Positions 1 through 8,038 of a DNA stretch of 64,000 bases are shown piece after piece; position 1 is the first letter of the stretch, and each line of letters starts with the position of its first letter. The notes beneath the pieces are model-generated. The model made no database searches, had not been told where the DNA came from, and worked only from the letters and a program-made list of their open reading frames with translations. Position numbers and translations under genes: made by a program. The stretch is from UBA7445 sp965657865 (GTDB lineage: Bacteria > Verrucomicrobiota > Verrucomicrobiia > Opitutales > Coraliomargaritaceae), in contig CBFHPQ010000001.1 in assembly GCA_965657865.1 (NCBI GenBank), positions 76,791 to 140,790 on the forward strand, read 5' to 3'.

Positions 1-1226
1 TCGTTATCGTGCGTGCCTGAGTACAGGACCGTGTTCGCATTTAAATTGTGCGGTAGGTAGGCGTTATCTGCCGAGCCATCAAAGGCAAATTGTAGAACCG
101 CCATGCCTGGTAGACCTGTAAATTCGAGTAGTGCCCTGACCTCGGGGGTAATCACTCCGAGGTCTTCGGCGATAATACGAGCCTCTGGAAATGTCTCAGC
201 GATTGCTTTAAACAATGCTTTGCCGGGAGTCGGTTTCCACTCGCCATTGCGAGCGGTGGTGGCGTTGCCCGGCACAGACCAATACGATTCAAAGCCTCTA
301 AAATGGTCGAGACGAATGGAATCATAGAGTTCCAAATTACTTTTAATCCGGCTCAACCACCATTTGAAACCATCTGCTGCATGCGCGTTCCAATCGTAAA
401 GCGGATTGCCCCAGAGTTGCCCGTCTGCCGCGAAATAATCAGGTGGTACACCTGCTACGTGAGCGGGCTTGCCGTTTGCGTCGAGCTGAAACAGTTCGGG
501 GTTTGCCCAGACATCCGCGCTATCAAGCGCAACGAAAATAGGAAGGTCGCCCAAAATCTCAATGCCATGTAAGGACGCATAACGGCGGAATTTTTCATAC
601 TGCCTAAAAAACAGGTATTGTGCGAATCTATGAAGCTCGGAAGCTAACTGCGCGGCCTCGGGCAATTCCTTATCTTTTAAAGCAGTATAAGAACGATACC
701 CGGCATCCCAGTCCTGCCAAGAGCAACCTCCAAAATGAGCCTTGAGACCCATGAAGCTTGCGTAGTCATCGAGCCATCCAGAGGCATCGTTTACAAACGT
801 TTGAAAACTTCCGTAGTCCGCGACGGAATCTGCTCCAGATGCAATAAAATTGGTGTGCGCGATTTTGAGAACCTTCCAAAAAGGTTCATACAGCGCTCCG
901 TAATCGCAGCTTGAGTGGGGGAGTGCATGCAGTTCAGCTAAGGCATCAGTATCGAGTAATTGGGCATCCACTAATGCATCGAGGTCGATGAGATAGGGGT
1001 TGCCAGCAAAGGCAGAAAAACATTGGTAAGGCGAATCGCCGTAACCCGTTGGTCCCAGTGGACAGAGTTGCCAAAAGGACACCCCCGCCGCTTTTAGCAA
1101 ATCTATCGTGTAATAGGCGGCTTTCCCAAAGTTACCAATCCCAGTCGCTGAAGGAAGCGAGGTCGGATGCAGTAAAACTCCGGTCGTGCGTTGATTGAGC
1201 CAATTATATAAAGGTGCCGAACACAT
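1..1226 (-). CDS. malQ: 4-alpha-glucanotransferase (amylomaltase, GH77), 3' end cut by window edge
   Basis: Transfers alpha-1,4-glucan segments between maltodextrins or glycogen-derived chains in the cytoplasm. About 408 residues are visible of a family length near 500, so roughly the last 100 are off the left edge. The N-terminus has the family's LLHPTSLPS segment (about residues 18-26) and TGYGDSPYQ (60-68). IRLDHFRG (about 307) carries the nucleophile Asp, IAEDLG (about 350) the acid/base Glu, and GTHDN (about 405) the transition-state Asp. The ATG at 1226 gives a start typical of the family. It diverges from rpoZ, with 160 bp between the two starts. Identification is firm; no operon partner is visible. 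Confidence 0.95.
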   Translation of the reverse strand, partial: MCSAPLYNWLNQRTTGVLLHPTSLPSATGIGNFGKAAYYTIDLLKAAGVSFWQLCPLGPTGYGDSPYQCFSAFAGNPYLIDLDALVDAQLLDTDALAELHALPHSSCDYGALYEPFWKVLKIAHTNFIASGADSVADYGSFQTFVNDASGWLDDYASFMGLKAHFGGCSWQDWDAGYRSYTALKDKELPEAAQLASELHRFAQYLFFRQYEKFRRYASLHGIEILGDLPIFVALDSADVWANPELFQLDANGKPAHVAGVPPDYFAADGQLWGNPLYDWNAHAADGFKWWLSRIKSNLELYDSIRLDHFRGFESYWSVPGNATTARNGEWKPTPGKALFKAIAETFPEARIIAEDLGVITPEVRALLEFTGLPGMAVLQFAFDGSADNAYLPHNLNANTVLYSGTHDN

Positions 1227-1386
1227 GCGTTCATTGATGGCGATGTATTGGAATGAGGTCGAGATTTTAGAATGCTTTTATCCTAGGAATTTTAGATTGG
1301 ATCCTAATTTATTGTATTGCCAACGGGCACGGAGGAATCTTTTCTACCTAGTTTCCTTCACACAAACCTTCAGCGGAGATAATATT

Positions 1387-1602
1387 TTGAGAGACGACTA
1401 CCTACAGCAAGCACAGGAAGTGATCACCGATCCCATGATCTTGGTCAACGTAGTTTCACGACGCGCAAAACAATTAAAAAGTGGCTACAAGCCTTTAATT
1501 GAATCACTTGAGCGTTTATCGGCTGAAGATATGGCCCTTCGTGAAATCATTGAAGGTAAGATTACTTACCAACTCGACGAGAGCGAAGACGAAGAATACT
1601 AG
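1387..1602 (+). CDS. rpoZ: DNA-directed RNA polymerase subunit omega
   Basis: Small subunit that helps fold and assemble the beta' subunit of RNA polymerase. The 71-residue product has the omega core: the ITDPMILVNVVSRRAKQL segment (about residues 13-30) followed by a conserved helix with SAEDMALREI (about 48-57) and an acidic tail ending SEDEEY. The frame stays open upstream to 1195, but that extension looks nothing like omega and overlaps the malQ start. I therefore choose TTG at 1387, which has GGAG at 1375-1378, eight bases upstream. The pairing with smpB 258 bp downstream on the same strand suggests, but does not prove, co-transcription. Confidence 0.82.
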   Translation: MRDDYLQQAQEVITDPMILVNVVSRRAKQLKSGYKPLIESLERLSAEDMALREIIEGKITYQLDESEDEEY

Positions 1603-1860
1603 GCGCAGGGTGCGTTATGCGTATGCGTTAGCCTTAGCGTTGGTATCTAGCATCAGCATTTAAGCAACTAACCTACTACTGCTTTTCCGCTCGCAGTATT
1701 TTGACCTTAGCGCGTATTACTAACAGACGTAACCTAACTCGTAATACATCGGGTGCGTTGATTCGAGTTCGCATTCTATTTGTCTGTGCTTCACACTTGA
1801 TTGTTAGGTACGACTTTTTGTAGCGTATTAATATTACCCTTAGACAAACTTGATACCATC

Positions 1861-2340
1861 GTGAGTACCAAAAAAAAGACCGATGCGAATCGTTACCGCG
1901 AGGTACGAAATGCAAAAGCGTTCCACAATTATATTGTGGGGGATCGCTTTGAGGCAGGCGTCGCGCTCTTGGGGACGGAAGTTAAAGCGATTCGAGAGGG
2001 CAATGCTCAAATTGGCGATGCCTTTTGTCGCATCGAGAAAGGGCAGGTCTGGCTTTATAATACCCACATCGGGGAATATAAATTTGGAAATTTGCAAAAC
2101 CACGAGCCGCGTCGTAAACGGAAACTCCTCCTGCACCGTCGTGAGATCCATAAACTCTTGGGCTCGATCGAGCAGGGCGGCAAGACTCTAGTTCCGCTAC
2201 GCATGTATATGAAGCACGGGCTTATCAAAGTTGAGATCGCGCTCGCCTCGGGCAAGAAATTGCATGACAAACGCGAGACCTTGAAACGTAAGGTTGCGAT
2301 GCGTGAAGCAGAACGTGATATGCGTAGCCGCAGTCGTTAA
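1861..2340 (+). CDS. smpB: SsrA-binding protein (trans-translation)
   Basis: Binds tmRNA and delivers it to stalled ribosomes for tagging and rescue. The 159-residue product starts at GTG 1861 with a basic leader (STKKKTDANRYREVRNAKAFH). It has the family core GVALLGTEVKAIREG and IGDAF, then HEPRRKRKLLLHRREIHKL, and a very basic C-terminal tail (RDMRSRSR) that enters the decoding channel. The frame is open upstream to 1801, but that extension is not SmpB-like. The 258 bases between rpoZ and this gene hold no tmRNA that I can recognise. The downstream neighbour is on the opposite strand. Confidence 0.95.
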   Translation: MSTKKKTDANRYREVRNAKAFHNYIVGDRFEAGVALLGTEVKAIREGNAQIGDAFCRIEKGQVWLYNTHIGEYKFGNLQNHEPRRKRKLLLHRREIHKLLGSIEQGGKTLVPLRMYMKHGLIKVEIALASGKKLHDKRETLKRKVAMREAERDMRSRSR

Positions 2341-2362
2341 AAAAAGATAAGCCTAAACGGAC

Positions 2363-2394
2363 AAAAAAGACGCCCGCATTTGCATGCGAGCGTC
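2363..2394 (-). terminator. Rho-independent terminator after the PEP-CTERM gene
   Basis: Ten-base arms at 2369-2378 and 2385-2394 (GACGCCCGCA / TGCGAGCGTC, one mismatch) with a 6-base loop. A run of six A on the plus strand (2363-2368) becomes a T-tract on the minus strand. It lies between smpB and the PEP-CTERM gene, convergent genes, and reads best as terminating the minus-strand gene. Confidence 0.7.
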
Positions 2395-2440
2395 AAAGGT
2401 AAAAGTTGAGTAAGCGGAAAGGGGACTCTAAATCATTAAA

Positions 2441-3091
2441 TTAAGCGCGTTTTGAGCGTCTGAAACGCCTTTTTCGAAGCAAAAGGAGTACCCCCCCCCC
2501 GAGAATGAGGGCGTAGGCACTGGGCTCAGGTACAATTTCTACACGTATATTCGACCATGTAACTTCAGCCCCAACGTTAGGGTCCACTATAGATGTCAAG
2601 GTGATATCGGTACCTGCGCTAACTATAACATTGCTAAGAGTCGCATTAAAAGTACCAGGTCCGTATATTGCTATATTGTCGCCCGTGTCATAATCTGTTC
2701 CCCCTATTGTGAACCTTATTTTAGCATTCGAATTTTCAAACCCAGCGGAAATATATTTGCCGTTGAGATCGGGGAGTGGAGTAAATACTGTAAAACCGAC
2801 TAGTTTAACATCTCTACTAAAGGAAATAGTCATTTGATCATCATTGGTTCTAGTATTTTGTAGAATTACCAACCCGCCAGAGTTAGCGTTAAAGTAAGGG
2901 AATGAATCTGTATCCCCCTCTGAGTTCCATGAGTGAACGGCTGTAAAAGTTGCCGAAATTCCCGTTTCATACAAAGTTTGAGCGGCTGCATTTTGAATCT
3001 GAGTCAAATCGAAATTCACGATCTGCGCTTGTACGCTTAGTGAAACAATAGTCCCAGTTACCAGATAAATTACATTTTTGAGAAAGTTCAT
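2441..3091 (-). CDS. PEP-CTERM sorting-domain exported protein
   Basis: Secreted or surface protein of unknown function, 216 residues. It has an N-terminal signal peptide (MNFLKNVIYLVTGTIVSLSVQA, probable cleavage after residue 22). A beta-rich middle follows, reading like a carbohydrate-binding or discoidin-type sandwich, though I cannot name the family. The C-terminus is a standard PEP-CTERM signal: VPEPSAYAL, a short hydrophobic stretch with GGGVLLLL, then a basic RKRRFRRSKR tail. Such signals are processed by an exosortase, which is not in this window. The GGG is encoded by a run of ten G (plus strand C10, 2491-2500), so slippage would remove the signal. The gene has its own terminator and a 134-bp AT-rich region upstream that probably holds the promoter. 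Confidence 0.85.
   Translation of the reverse strand: MNFLKNVIYLVTGTIVSLSVQAQIVNFDLTQIQNAAAQTLYETGISATFTAVHSWNSEGDTDSFPYFNANSGGLVILQNTRTNDDQMTISFSRDVKLVGFTVFTPLPDLNGKYISAGFENSNAKIRFTIGGTDYDTGDNIAIYGPGTFNATLSNVIVSAGTDITLTSIVDPNVGAEVTWSNIRVEIVPEPSAYALILGGGVLLLLRKRRFRRSKRA
2491..2500. repeat. Homopolymer tract C10/G10 inside a coding sequence
   Basis: Ten consecutive C on the plus strand encode the Gly-Gly-Gly-Val junction of the PEP-CTERM hydrophobic segment. Either a one-base loss or a one-base gain replaces the hydrophobic segment and basic tail with a hydrophilic tail of about 20 residues. Confidence 0.95.
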
Positions 3092-3225
3092 GTTTAAATA
3101 TACAGGTAATAATACCTATTAATGTCAATAAATAAATTAATAATTAAAAATAAAACAAAGTAGTTTTTAACAGTCGCGATTTATTAAGTGGGCACAGAAT
3201 AGGATAAATAGACGCGAATCAGCTT

Positions 3226-5961
3226 TTAAGCGAGGTTGAGCGCTTTTAAGGTCGTTGCCAACTGACCGTTATTAGGAGCGCCACCCATCGCAAAGTTAGG
3301 TTTGCCACCGCCTTTGCCGCCAAGCTCAGAAGTCAACTTGCGAATATAATCGCCTGCTTTGTGTCCTTCGGAAATGGCTTGTTCGCTACATTGAGCGCAG
3401 ATGCTGACTTTCTCGCCACAGAGTGCTCCGAGGATCACAACGCTTTCGCCCAGTTCACTCGCTAAGTGAGCGGTCATGGTTTTTAAAGTATTAGGGTCGG
3501 GAGCCTGTACTTCGGTAATCAAAATCTTGAGTCCACTCTCGAATGTCTTTGCTTGATCAACGAGTGCGTTTGCTTGGGATGCCGCCGCAGATGCGAGGGC
3601 TTTCTTGAGGGATTTGTCGGCTTCAACCACTGCGTGCTTGATTGCCGCGAGGGATGCATCGGCAGGCAAGCGGATGGGTGCACTCTCATGCGACGCGAGT
3701 TGGGCGTTGAGTTGGTCGAGTTTGTCCAGTTGCTTGGATTTCTCGGCGGATTCTTTTTCGTTTTGCTCGGCAATGAAGGCGGTAGCTGCGGCTCCACAGA
3801 GCGCTTCAATACGGCGTACCCCTGAAGCAATCGCGCCTTCGGATTTAATTTTAAAGCTTTGAATCTCGGAAGTTTTGCGAACGTGGGTGCCGCCGCAGAG
3901 TTCCATTGAATATCCATCGAGCGCGGTCGGTTGCCCGCCGATTTGAACCACGCGCACCTTTGAGCCGTATTTGTCTCCGAAGAATTGCATGACGTCAGCA
4001 CGATCTTTGACCTCGGCATGGGGGACTTCAATCCACGATACGGGGGCGTCTTCTTGAATGGATTGATTGACTAAAGTTTCGACGCTTTGGATTTGCTCGT
4101 CGGTGAGGGCTTTGGAATTGAAATCAAAGCGGAGGCGCTCAGGCGAGACACTGGAGCCCTGTTGAGCCACATCAGTGGAAACGACTTCATGGAGCGCCCA
4201 GTGCAAGAGGTGTGTGGCGGTGTGGTGCGCTTCGATGGGTAAACGGCGCGCGCGGTCGAGCTCTAAGGTGAGGGTCGCACCGACTTGAATCTCTGAATGA
4301 TCGAGTCCTTCTATACAGTGCGCGGTGGCGTGTCCGAGTTTTTGAACGCTCGTGATAGGGAGGAGGGTGCCATTGATTTCAGCGTGACCGCAATCGCCTT
4401 CTTGTCCGCCCATTTCGGTGAAGAGAACGGTTTGATCGGTAATGACAAGGGTTTGCCCATTCTGTGGGTGGACTTCGAGGATGCGGGTTTCACAACTGTC
4501 TTGATCAAATCCAAGAAATTCGGTGACGGCATCGGTGCTGAGGTCAAGGGCTTGCACAACGGTTTTCTTTTGCGCGGCACGAGCGCGGTTGCGTTGTGCT
4601 TCCATGCAAGTTTCAAAGCCTGCGGTATCGACTTCGATTCCGCGTTCACGAGCGAGGAGTTCGGTGAGGTCGAGCGGAAAACCGTAGGTGTCGTAGAGCG
4701 CGAAGGCTTCTTCGCCGCTGATGGCGCCGTCTTGGCTTTGCTTTTCAAAGAGTTGGAGTCCGCGATCGAGGGTTTTATTAAAACTGCTTTCTTCGTTCGC
4801 GAGGGTCTCTTTGACAGCGGCGGCGCGCGTTTTGATTTCGGGAAAAACAGAGCCAAACTCTGCAATTAAGGTATCGACTAATTTTGGAAGGAAGGGCTCG
4901 GAGCCATCAAAGCCGAGAGTGCGACCGTATTTAACAGCGCGGCGAAGAATGCGGCGCAGGACGTAGTTGCGGCCGTTGTTACCAGGAAGAATGCCGTCGG
5001 CAATAGAGAAGGCGAGGGTACGAATGTGGTCGGCGACTACGCGAAAGGCGATCGCTTCATCGAGGGCGGGACTGCTTTCAACGTCCTTGCCGGGGTAGAT
5101 GTCTTGATAGGTTTTTCCGCTAAGGGATTCTAGGGTACGGAAGAGCGGTTGAAAAACGTCGGTCGCGTAGTTGGTGGGTTTTTCTGAAAAATCGGTCAGC
5201 CCCTTTGTGTTTTGAATAATGGAGCAGGCGCGTTCAAAGCCCATGCCGGTATCGACATGACAGGCGGGGAGATTTGAAAAGCTGCCGTCAGCGTTGGCGT
5301 TGAATTGAATGAAGACGAGGTTCCAGATTTCGATACAGAGATCCGAATCCATGTTGACGAGTGCGCCTTTGCTGTCGCCCAGAGGAGTGAGGTCTACATG
5401 GAGCTCTGAGCAAGGACCGCAGGGGCCAGTTTCGCCCATCATCCAAAAGTTGTCCTTCTTGTTGCCGTTAATAATATGCACTTGAGGATCGAGTCCTGCT
5501 TTCTCGAAGAGAACTTTCCAAAGATCGTAGGCTTCTTGGTCGAACTCCGCAGGGTCGCCTTCACTCGGCGCGTAAACGGTGGCGTAGAGACGCTCGGGAG
5601 GAAATCCCCAGACTTCAGTTAATAATTCCCAACCCCATTCGGTGGCCTCCGCTTTGAAATAATCGCCGAAGGACCAATTGCCGAGCATCTCGAAGAAAGT
5701 GTGGTGGTAAGTGTCGTAACCCACGTCCTCAAGATCGTTGTGCTTTCCTCCTGCGCGAATGCATTTCTGGGTATCAGCGGCGCGTGGTGGCGCGTAGGGT
5801 GCTTTTTCCGTCCCCAGGAAATAAGGCACAAATTGATTCATTCCCGCGTTCGTGAACAACAGATTGGGGGAGGTCGGCATGAGGGAAGCTGAGGGCACAG
5901 CGGTGTGTGCCTTAGAAGCAAAGAAATCGAGGAAAGACTGGCGGATTTCAGCGGAAGTCAT
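3226..5961 (-). CDS. alaS: Alanyl-tRNA synthetase
   Basis: Charges tRNA-Ala with alanine and clears mischarged Ser/Gly in its editing domain. At 911 residues it is full length (family about 870-900). It begins MTSAEIRQSFLDFF, the classical AlaS N-terminus, followed by the class II aminoacylation domain. The editing domain shows HHTATHLLH (about residues 577-585) and CGGTH (about 688-692), the zinc ligands. A DHHA1-type C-terminal domain follows, rich in Gly near GGKGGGKPNFAMGG. The frame continues upstream through an ATG at 6003 and a TTG at 6012, but these lie within a palindromic repeat and would add non-conserved residues, so I take ATG 5961. It lies 81 bp downstream of leuB on the same strand. 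Confidence 0.96.
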   Translation of the reverse strand: MTSAEIRQSFLDFFASKAHTAVPSASLMPTSPNLLFTNAGMNQFVPYFLGTEKAPYAPPRAADTQKCIRAGGKHNDLEDVGYDTYHHTFFEMLGNWSFGDYFKAEATEWGWELLTEVWGFPPERLYATVYAPSEGDPAEFDQEAYDLWKVLFEKAGLDPQVHIINGNKKDNFWMMGETGPCGPCSELHVDLTPLGDSKGALVNMDSDLCIEIWNLVFIQFNANADGSFSNLPACHVDTGMGFERACSIIQNTKGLTDFSEKPTNYATDVFQPLFRTLESLSGKTYQDIYPGKDVESSPALDEAIAFRVVADHIRTLAFSIADGILPGNNGRNYVLRRILRRAVKYGRTLGFDGSEPFLPKLVDTLIAEFGSVFPEIKTRAAAVKETLANEESSFNKTLDRGLQLFEKQSQDGAISGEEAFALYDTYGFPLDLTELLARERGIEVDTAGFETCMEAQRNRARAAQKKTVVQALDLSTDAVTEFLGFDQDSCETRILEVHPQNGQTLVITDQTVLFTEMGGQEGDCGHAEINGTLLPITSVQKLGHATAHCIEGLDHSEIQVGATLTLELDRARRLPIEAHHTATHLLHWALHEVVSTDVAQQGSSVSPERLRFDFNSKALTDEQIQSVETLVNQSIQEDAPVSWIEVPHAEVKDRADVMQFFGDKYGSKVRVVQIGGQPTALDGYSMELCGGTHVRKTSEIQSFKIKSEGAIASGVRRIEALCGAAATAFIAEQNEKESAEKSKQLDKLDQLNAQLASHESAPIRLPADASLAAIKHAVVEADKSLKKALASAAASQANALVDQAKTFESGLKILITEVQAPDPNTLKTMTAHLASELGESVVILGALCGEKVSICAQCSEQAISEGHKAGDYIRKLTSELGGKGGGKPNFAMGGAPNNGQLATTLKALNLA

Positions 5962-5978
5962 GGGAGGGAATGTTTGAG

Positions 5979-6023
5979 TTAACCACGAATGGACAATGCG
6001 CATTCGTGTCAATTCGTGGTTAA
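5979..6023. repeat. Palindromic intergenic repeat unit between leuB and alaS
   Basis: Perfect 12-base inverted arms TTAACCACGAAT (5979-5990) and ATTCGTGGTTAA (6012-6023) enclose a 21-base centre with an inner ATGCGCAT palindrome and a CGTGTC motif. The arm text resembles ACCACGAATGGACACGAAT-type dispersed palindromes known from many bacterial genomes, including Verrucomicrobiota. That comparison is from memory and only one copy is present here. It could form a strong hairpin in the leuB-alaS transcript. Confidence 0.7.
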
Positions 6024-6042
6024 ATAAATTGAGTTTACTGCT

Positions 6043-7143
6043 TTAAAGATTTTTTAAGACTGCTGCGCCCATCGCTGCGGTGCCGACTGGTTCGAGTCCA
6101 AAGGCGATGTCGCCCGTGCGTGTGCCTGAAGTGACTGCCTTTTTAACGGCGGCTTCAATTGCATCAGCGGCTTCGTTTTCACCAAAGCTATAACGGAGCA
6201 TCATTGCACCTGAAAGGATTTGAGCGCAGGGATTGGCGATGCCTTGACCCGCGATATCGGGAGCGGTGCCGCCTGAAGGTTCGTAGAGGCCGAAGGGGAA
6301 TCCTAGGGAATTGCTTTGCGCCCCTAGGCTGGCAGACGCGAGCATTCCGAGTGATCCACAAATCACGCCCATTTCGTCCGAGAGAATATCACCAAACATA
6401 TTTTCGGTGAAGAGAATGTCAAATTGATTGGGATCGCGCGCGAGTTGCATGGCGGCGTTATCAACATACATATGGCTCAGTTCGATTTCGGGTGCGTGTT
6501 TTGCAAAATATTCGATGACTACTTTACGCCAAAGCACAGAGGTCTCGAGGACGTTCGCTTTATCAACTGAGCAGACTTTGCCGCCGCGTGCTTTGGCGGT
6601 ATCAATAGCGACCTGCGCGATGCGTTCGATTTCACTGGTTTGATAGACCATCGTGTCGATGGCCTGTTCTTCGCCGTTTTCAAGAGTGGTGGTAGCCTTC
6701 GGTTGACCAAAATAAATGCCACCTGTGAGTTCTCGAATACAAACGATGTCGATGCCGTTTGGAATGCGCTCTGTTTTGAGTGGGGAGGCATCGGTCAGTT
6801 CGGAGTAGAGAAGACCGGGGCGAACGTTCGCGTAGAGCTTGTACGCTTGACGGATCGGAAGGAGAGCAGCGCGTTCGGGTTGATCCTTAGGAGGAAGGCT
6901 TTCCCATTTGGGGCCGCCGACTGATCCAAAGAGAATCGCTTCACTTGCATCACAGATTTTCTTGGTGACGTCGGGAAACGCCTCTCCGTGATTGTCGATG
7001 GCGATGCCGCCGATGTCGGCGTGCTCGTATTCGAGGGCAAAGCCGAATTCATCGCCTGTTGTCTTGAGGACATCGAGCGCAACATCCATGACTTCCGGTC
7101 CGATTCCATCGCCCGGTAGAACTGCAAATTTCAAAGTTTTCAT
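6043..7143 (-). CDS. leuB: 3-isopropylmalate dehydrogenase
   Basis: Oxidatively decarboxylates 3-isopropylmalate to 2-oxoisocaproate with NAD+ in leucine biosynthesis. The 366 residues match the family length. The N-terminus FAVLPGDGIGPEVMD is diagnostic. RELTGGIYFGQPK holds the catalytic Tyr, VDKANVLETS the catalytic Lys, and FDILFTENMFGDILSDE the metal-binding Asp residues. The NAD-specific loop GTAPDIAGQGIANP is near residue 290. Other leu genes are not in the window. It is followed by alaS on the same strand after a palindromic repeat and preceded by a cupin gene 78 bp away. Confidence 0.96.
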   Translation of the reverse strand: MKTLKFAVLPGDGIGPEVMDVALDVLKTTGDEFGFALEYEHADIGGIAIDNHGEAFPDVTKKICDASEAILFGSVGGPKWESLPPKDQPERAALLPIRQAYKLYANVRPGLLYSELTDASPLKTERIPNGIDIVCIRELTGGIYFGQPKATTTLENGEEQAIDTMVYQTSEIERIAQVAIDTAKARGGKVCSVDKANVLETSVLWRKVVIEYFAKHAPEIELSHMYVDNAAMQLARDPNQFDILFTENMFGDILSDEMGVICGSLGMLASASLGAQSNSLGFPFGLYEPSGGTAPDIAGQGIANPCAQILSGAMMLRYSFGENEAADAIEAAVKKAVTSGTRTGDIAFGLEPVGTAAMGAAVLKNL

Positions 7144-7221
7144 ATAAGATGGGAAACCAAGGAGACTGGATTTCCCACCGCTTGCTTCAAGCCTTTTTCG
7201 AGCAAATTCAGTTGTAGGGTC

Positions 7222-7575
7222 TTATTCTTCTAGATTTGCGACTAAGGCGCCTAAGAAAACAAGGTCTTCAGTTCCGACATTGCGAATGGCTTGTGTTTCT
7301 CCGTCTCGGGTAATTTGCAACGTACCTTCAGTAAAAGGATGCTCTGCACCATTATCAACGACTACGCCTGTGCCTGAAATACAGTAATAAAAATCCTCTT
7401 CACCGTGATGGGAATGGGATCCAATAACTGCGCCTGGTTCGAGGCGAACAATTCCAACGCTCTTAATCGCGCTCCCCGGGAAAATATCCAACAGTTTGTG
7501 GGCTGTAACTGTACCTACGCCCCCGCGTACACCAACTGCAACTTCAGGTTCAATACTTTCTTTATGAATGATCAT
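7222..7575 (-). CDS. Small cupin-domain protein
   Basis: Single-domain cupin of 117 residues, function unknown. Cupin motif 1 is visible as GSHSHHGEEDFYYCISGTG (about residues 52-70). His54, His56 or His57 and Glu60 are the likely metal ligands. Motif 2 is weaker, around AEHPFTEGTLQITRDGETQAIRN. Proteins of this size can be mannose-6-phosphate isomerase-like, dioxygenase-like or simple sensors; the sequence does not decide. It is on the same strand as leuB, 78 bp upstream of it, so could share its transcript. Confidence 0.75.
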   Translation of the reverse strand: MIIHKESIEPEVAVGVRGGVGTVTAHKLLDIFPGSAIKSVGIVRLEPGAVIGSHSHHGEEDFYYCISGTGVVVDNGAEHPFTEGTLQITRDGETQAIRNVGTEDLVFLGALVANLEE

Positions 7576-7657
7576 AAATAAAAAATAAATGAGACCTTCT
7601 TTGAGCGCGACACAAAAATAGGTAGCTTTGTGGATGATCCCGATGCAGGCGAAAATG

Positions 7658-7732
<75 letters not shown>

Positions 7733-7812
7733 ATGCTAAATTTACGGTGTAGAAAAGTCTTTGATTAGCAAGTTTAAGTAAGCGTCGAGCATCGTCTTTT
7801 TGAAAACCGATG

Positions 7813-7868
7813 TTTCCGACTCAATGCGTTGCATTGCTCGGGGGTGTCGGCGCGGTGCGCCTCGATCC
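7813..7868 (-). repeat. 56-bp structured insert, copy 1, in the D-arm of a tRNA-Arg remnant
   Basis: On the minus strand the insert follows the 22-base tRNA 5' end ending CTGGATA and precedes CATCGGTTTTC, replacing the GAG of the true tRNA. It contains the hairpins GGCGC-ACC-GCGCC and CAATGC-AAC-GCATTG, the second enclosed by CCGAC...GTCGG. It differs from copy 2 (7971-8026) at one base that I can see. Confidence 0.75.
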
Positions 7869-7970
7869 TATCCAGCTGACCTACGCCCACATGCTAAATT
7901 TACGGTGTAGAAAAGTCTTAAATTAGCAAGTTTAAGAAAGCGTCGAGCATCGTCTTTTTGAAAACCGATG

Positions 7971-8026
7971 TTTCCGACTCAATGCGTTGCATTGCTAGGG
8001 GGTGTCGGCGCGGTGCGCCTCGATCC
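7971..8026 (-). repeat. 56-bp structured insert, copy 2
   Basis: Second copy of the hairpin-rich insert, in the same position within the second tRNA-Arg remnant, 158 bp from copy 1. It is the copy nearer metF. Confidence 0.75.
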
Positions 8027-8038
8027 TATCCAGCTGAG

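Noticed and set aside
1195..1386. N-terminal extension of the omega subunit
   Set aside because: Not omega-like, overlaps the start of malQ, and TTG 1387 has a better ribosome site.
1603..1860. tmRNA (ssrA) or other RNA between rpoZ and smpB
   Set aside because: smpB is often near ssrA, but I see no tag reading frame, no tRNA-like ends and no CCA in this stretch.
4297..4869. Long open frame (190 residues) on the plus strand inside alaS
   Set aside because: It is antisense to the conserved alaS gene, has no family resemblance, and arises from alaS codon pattern.
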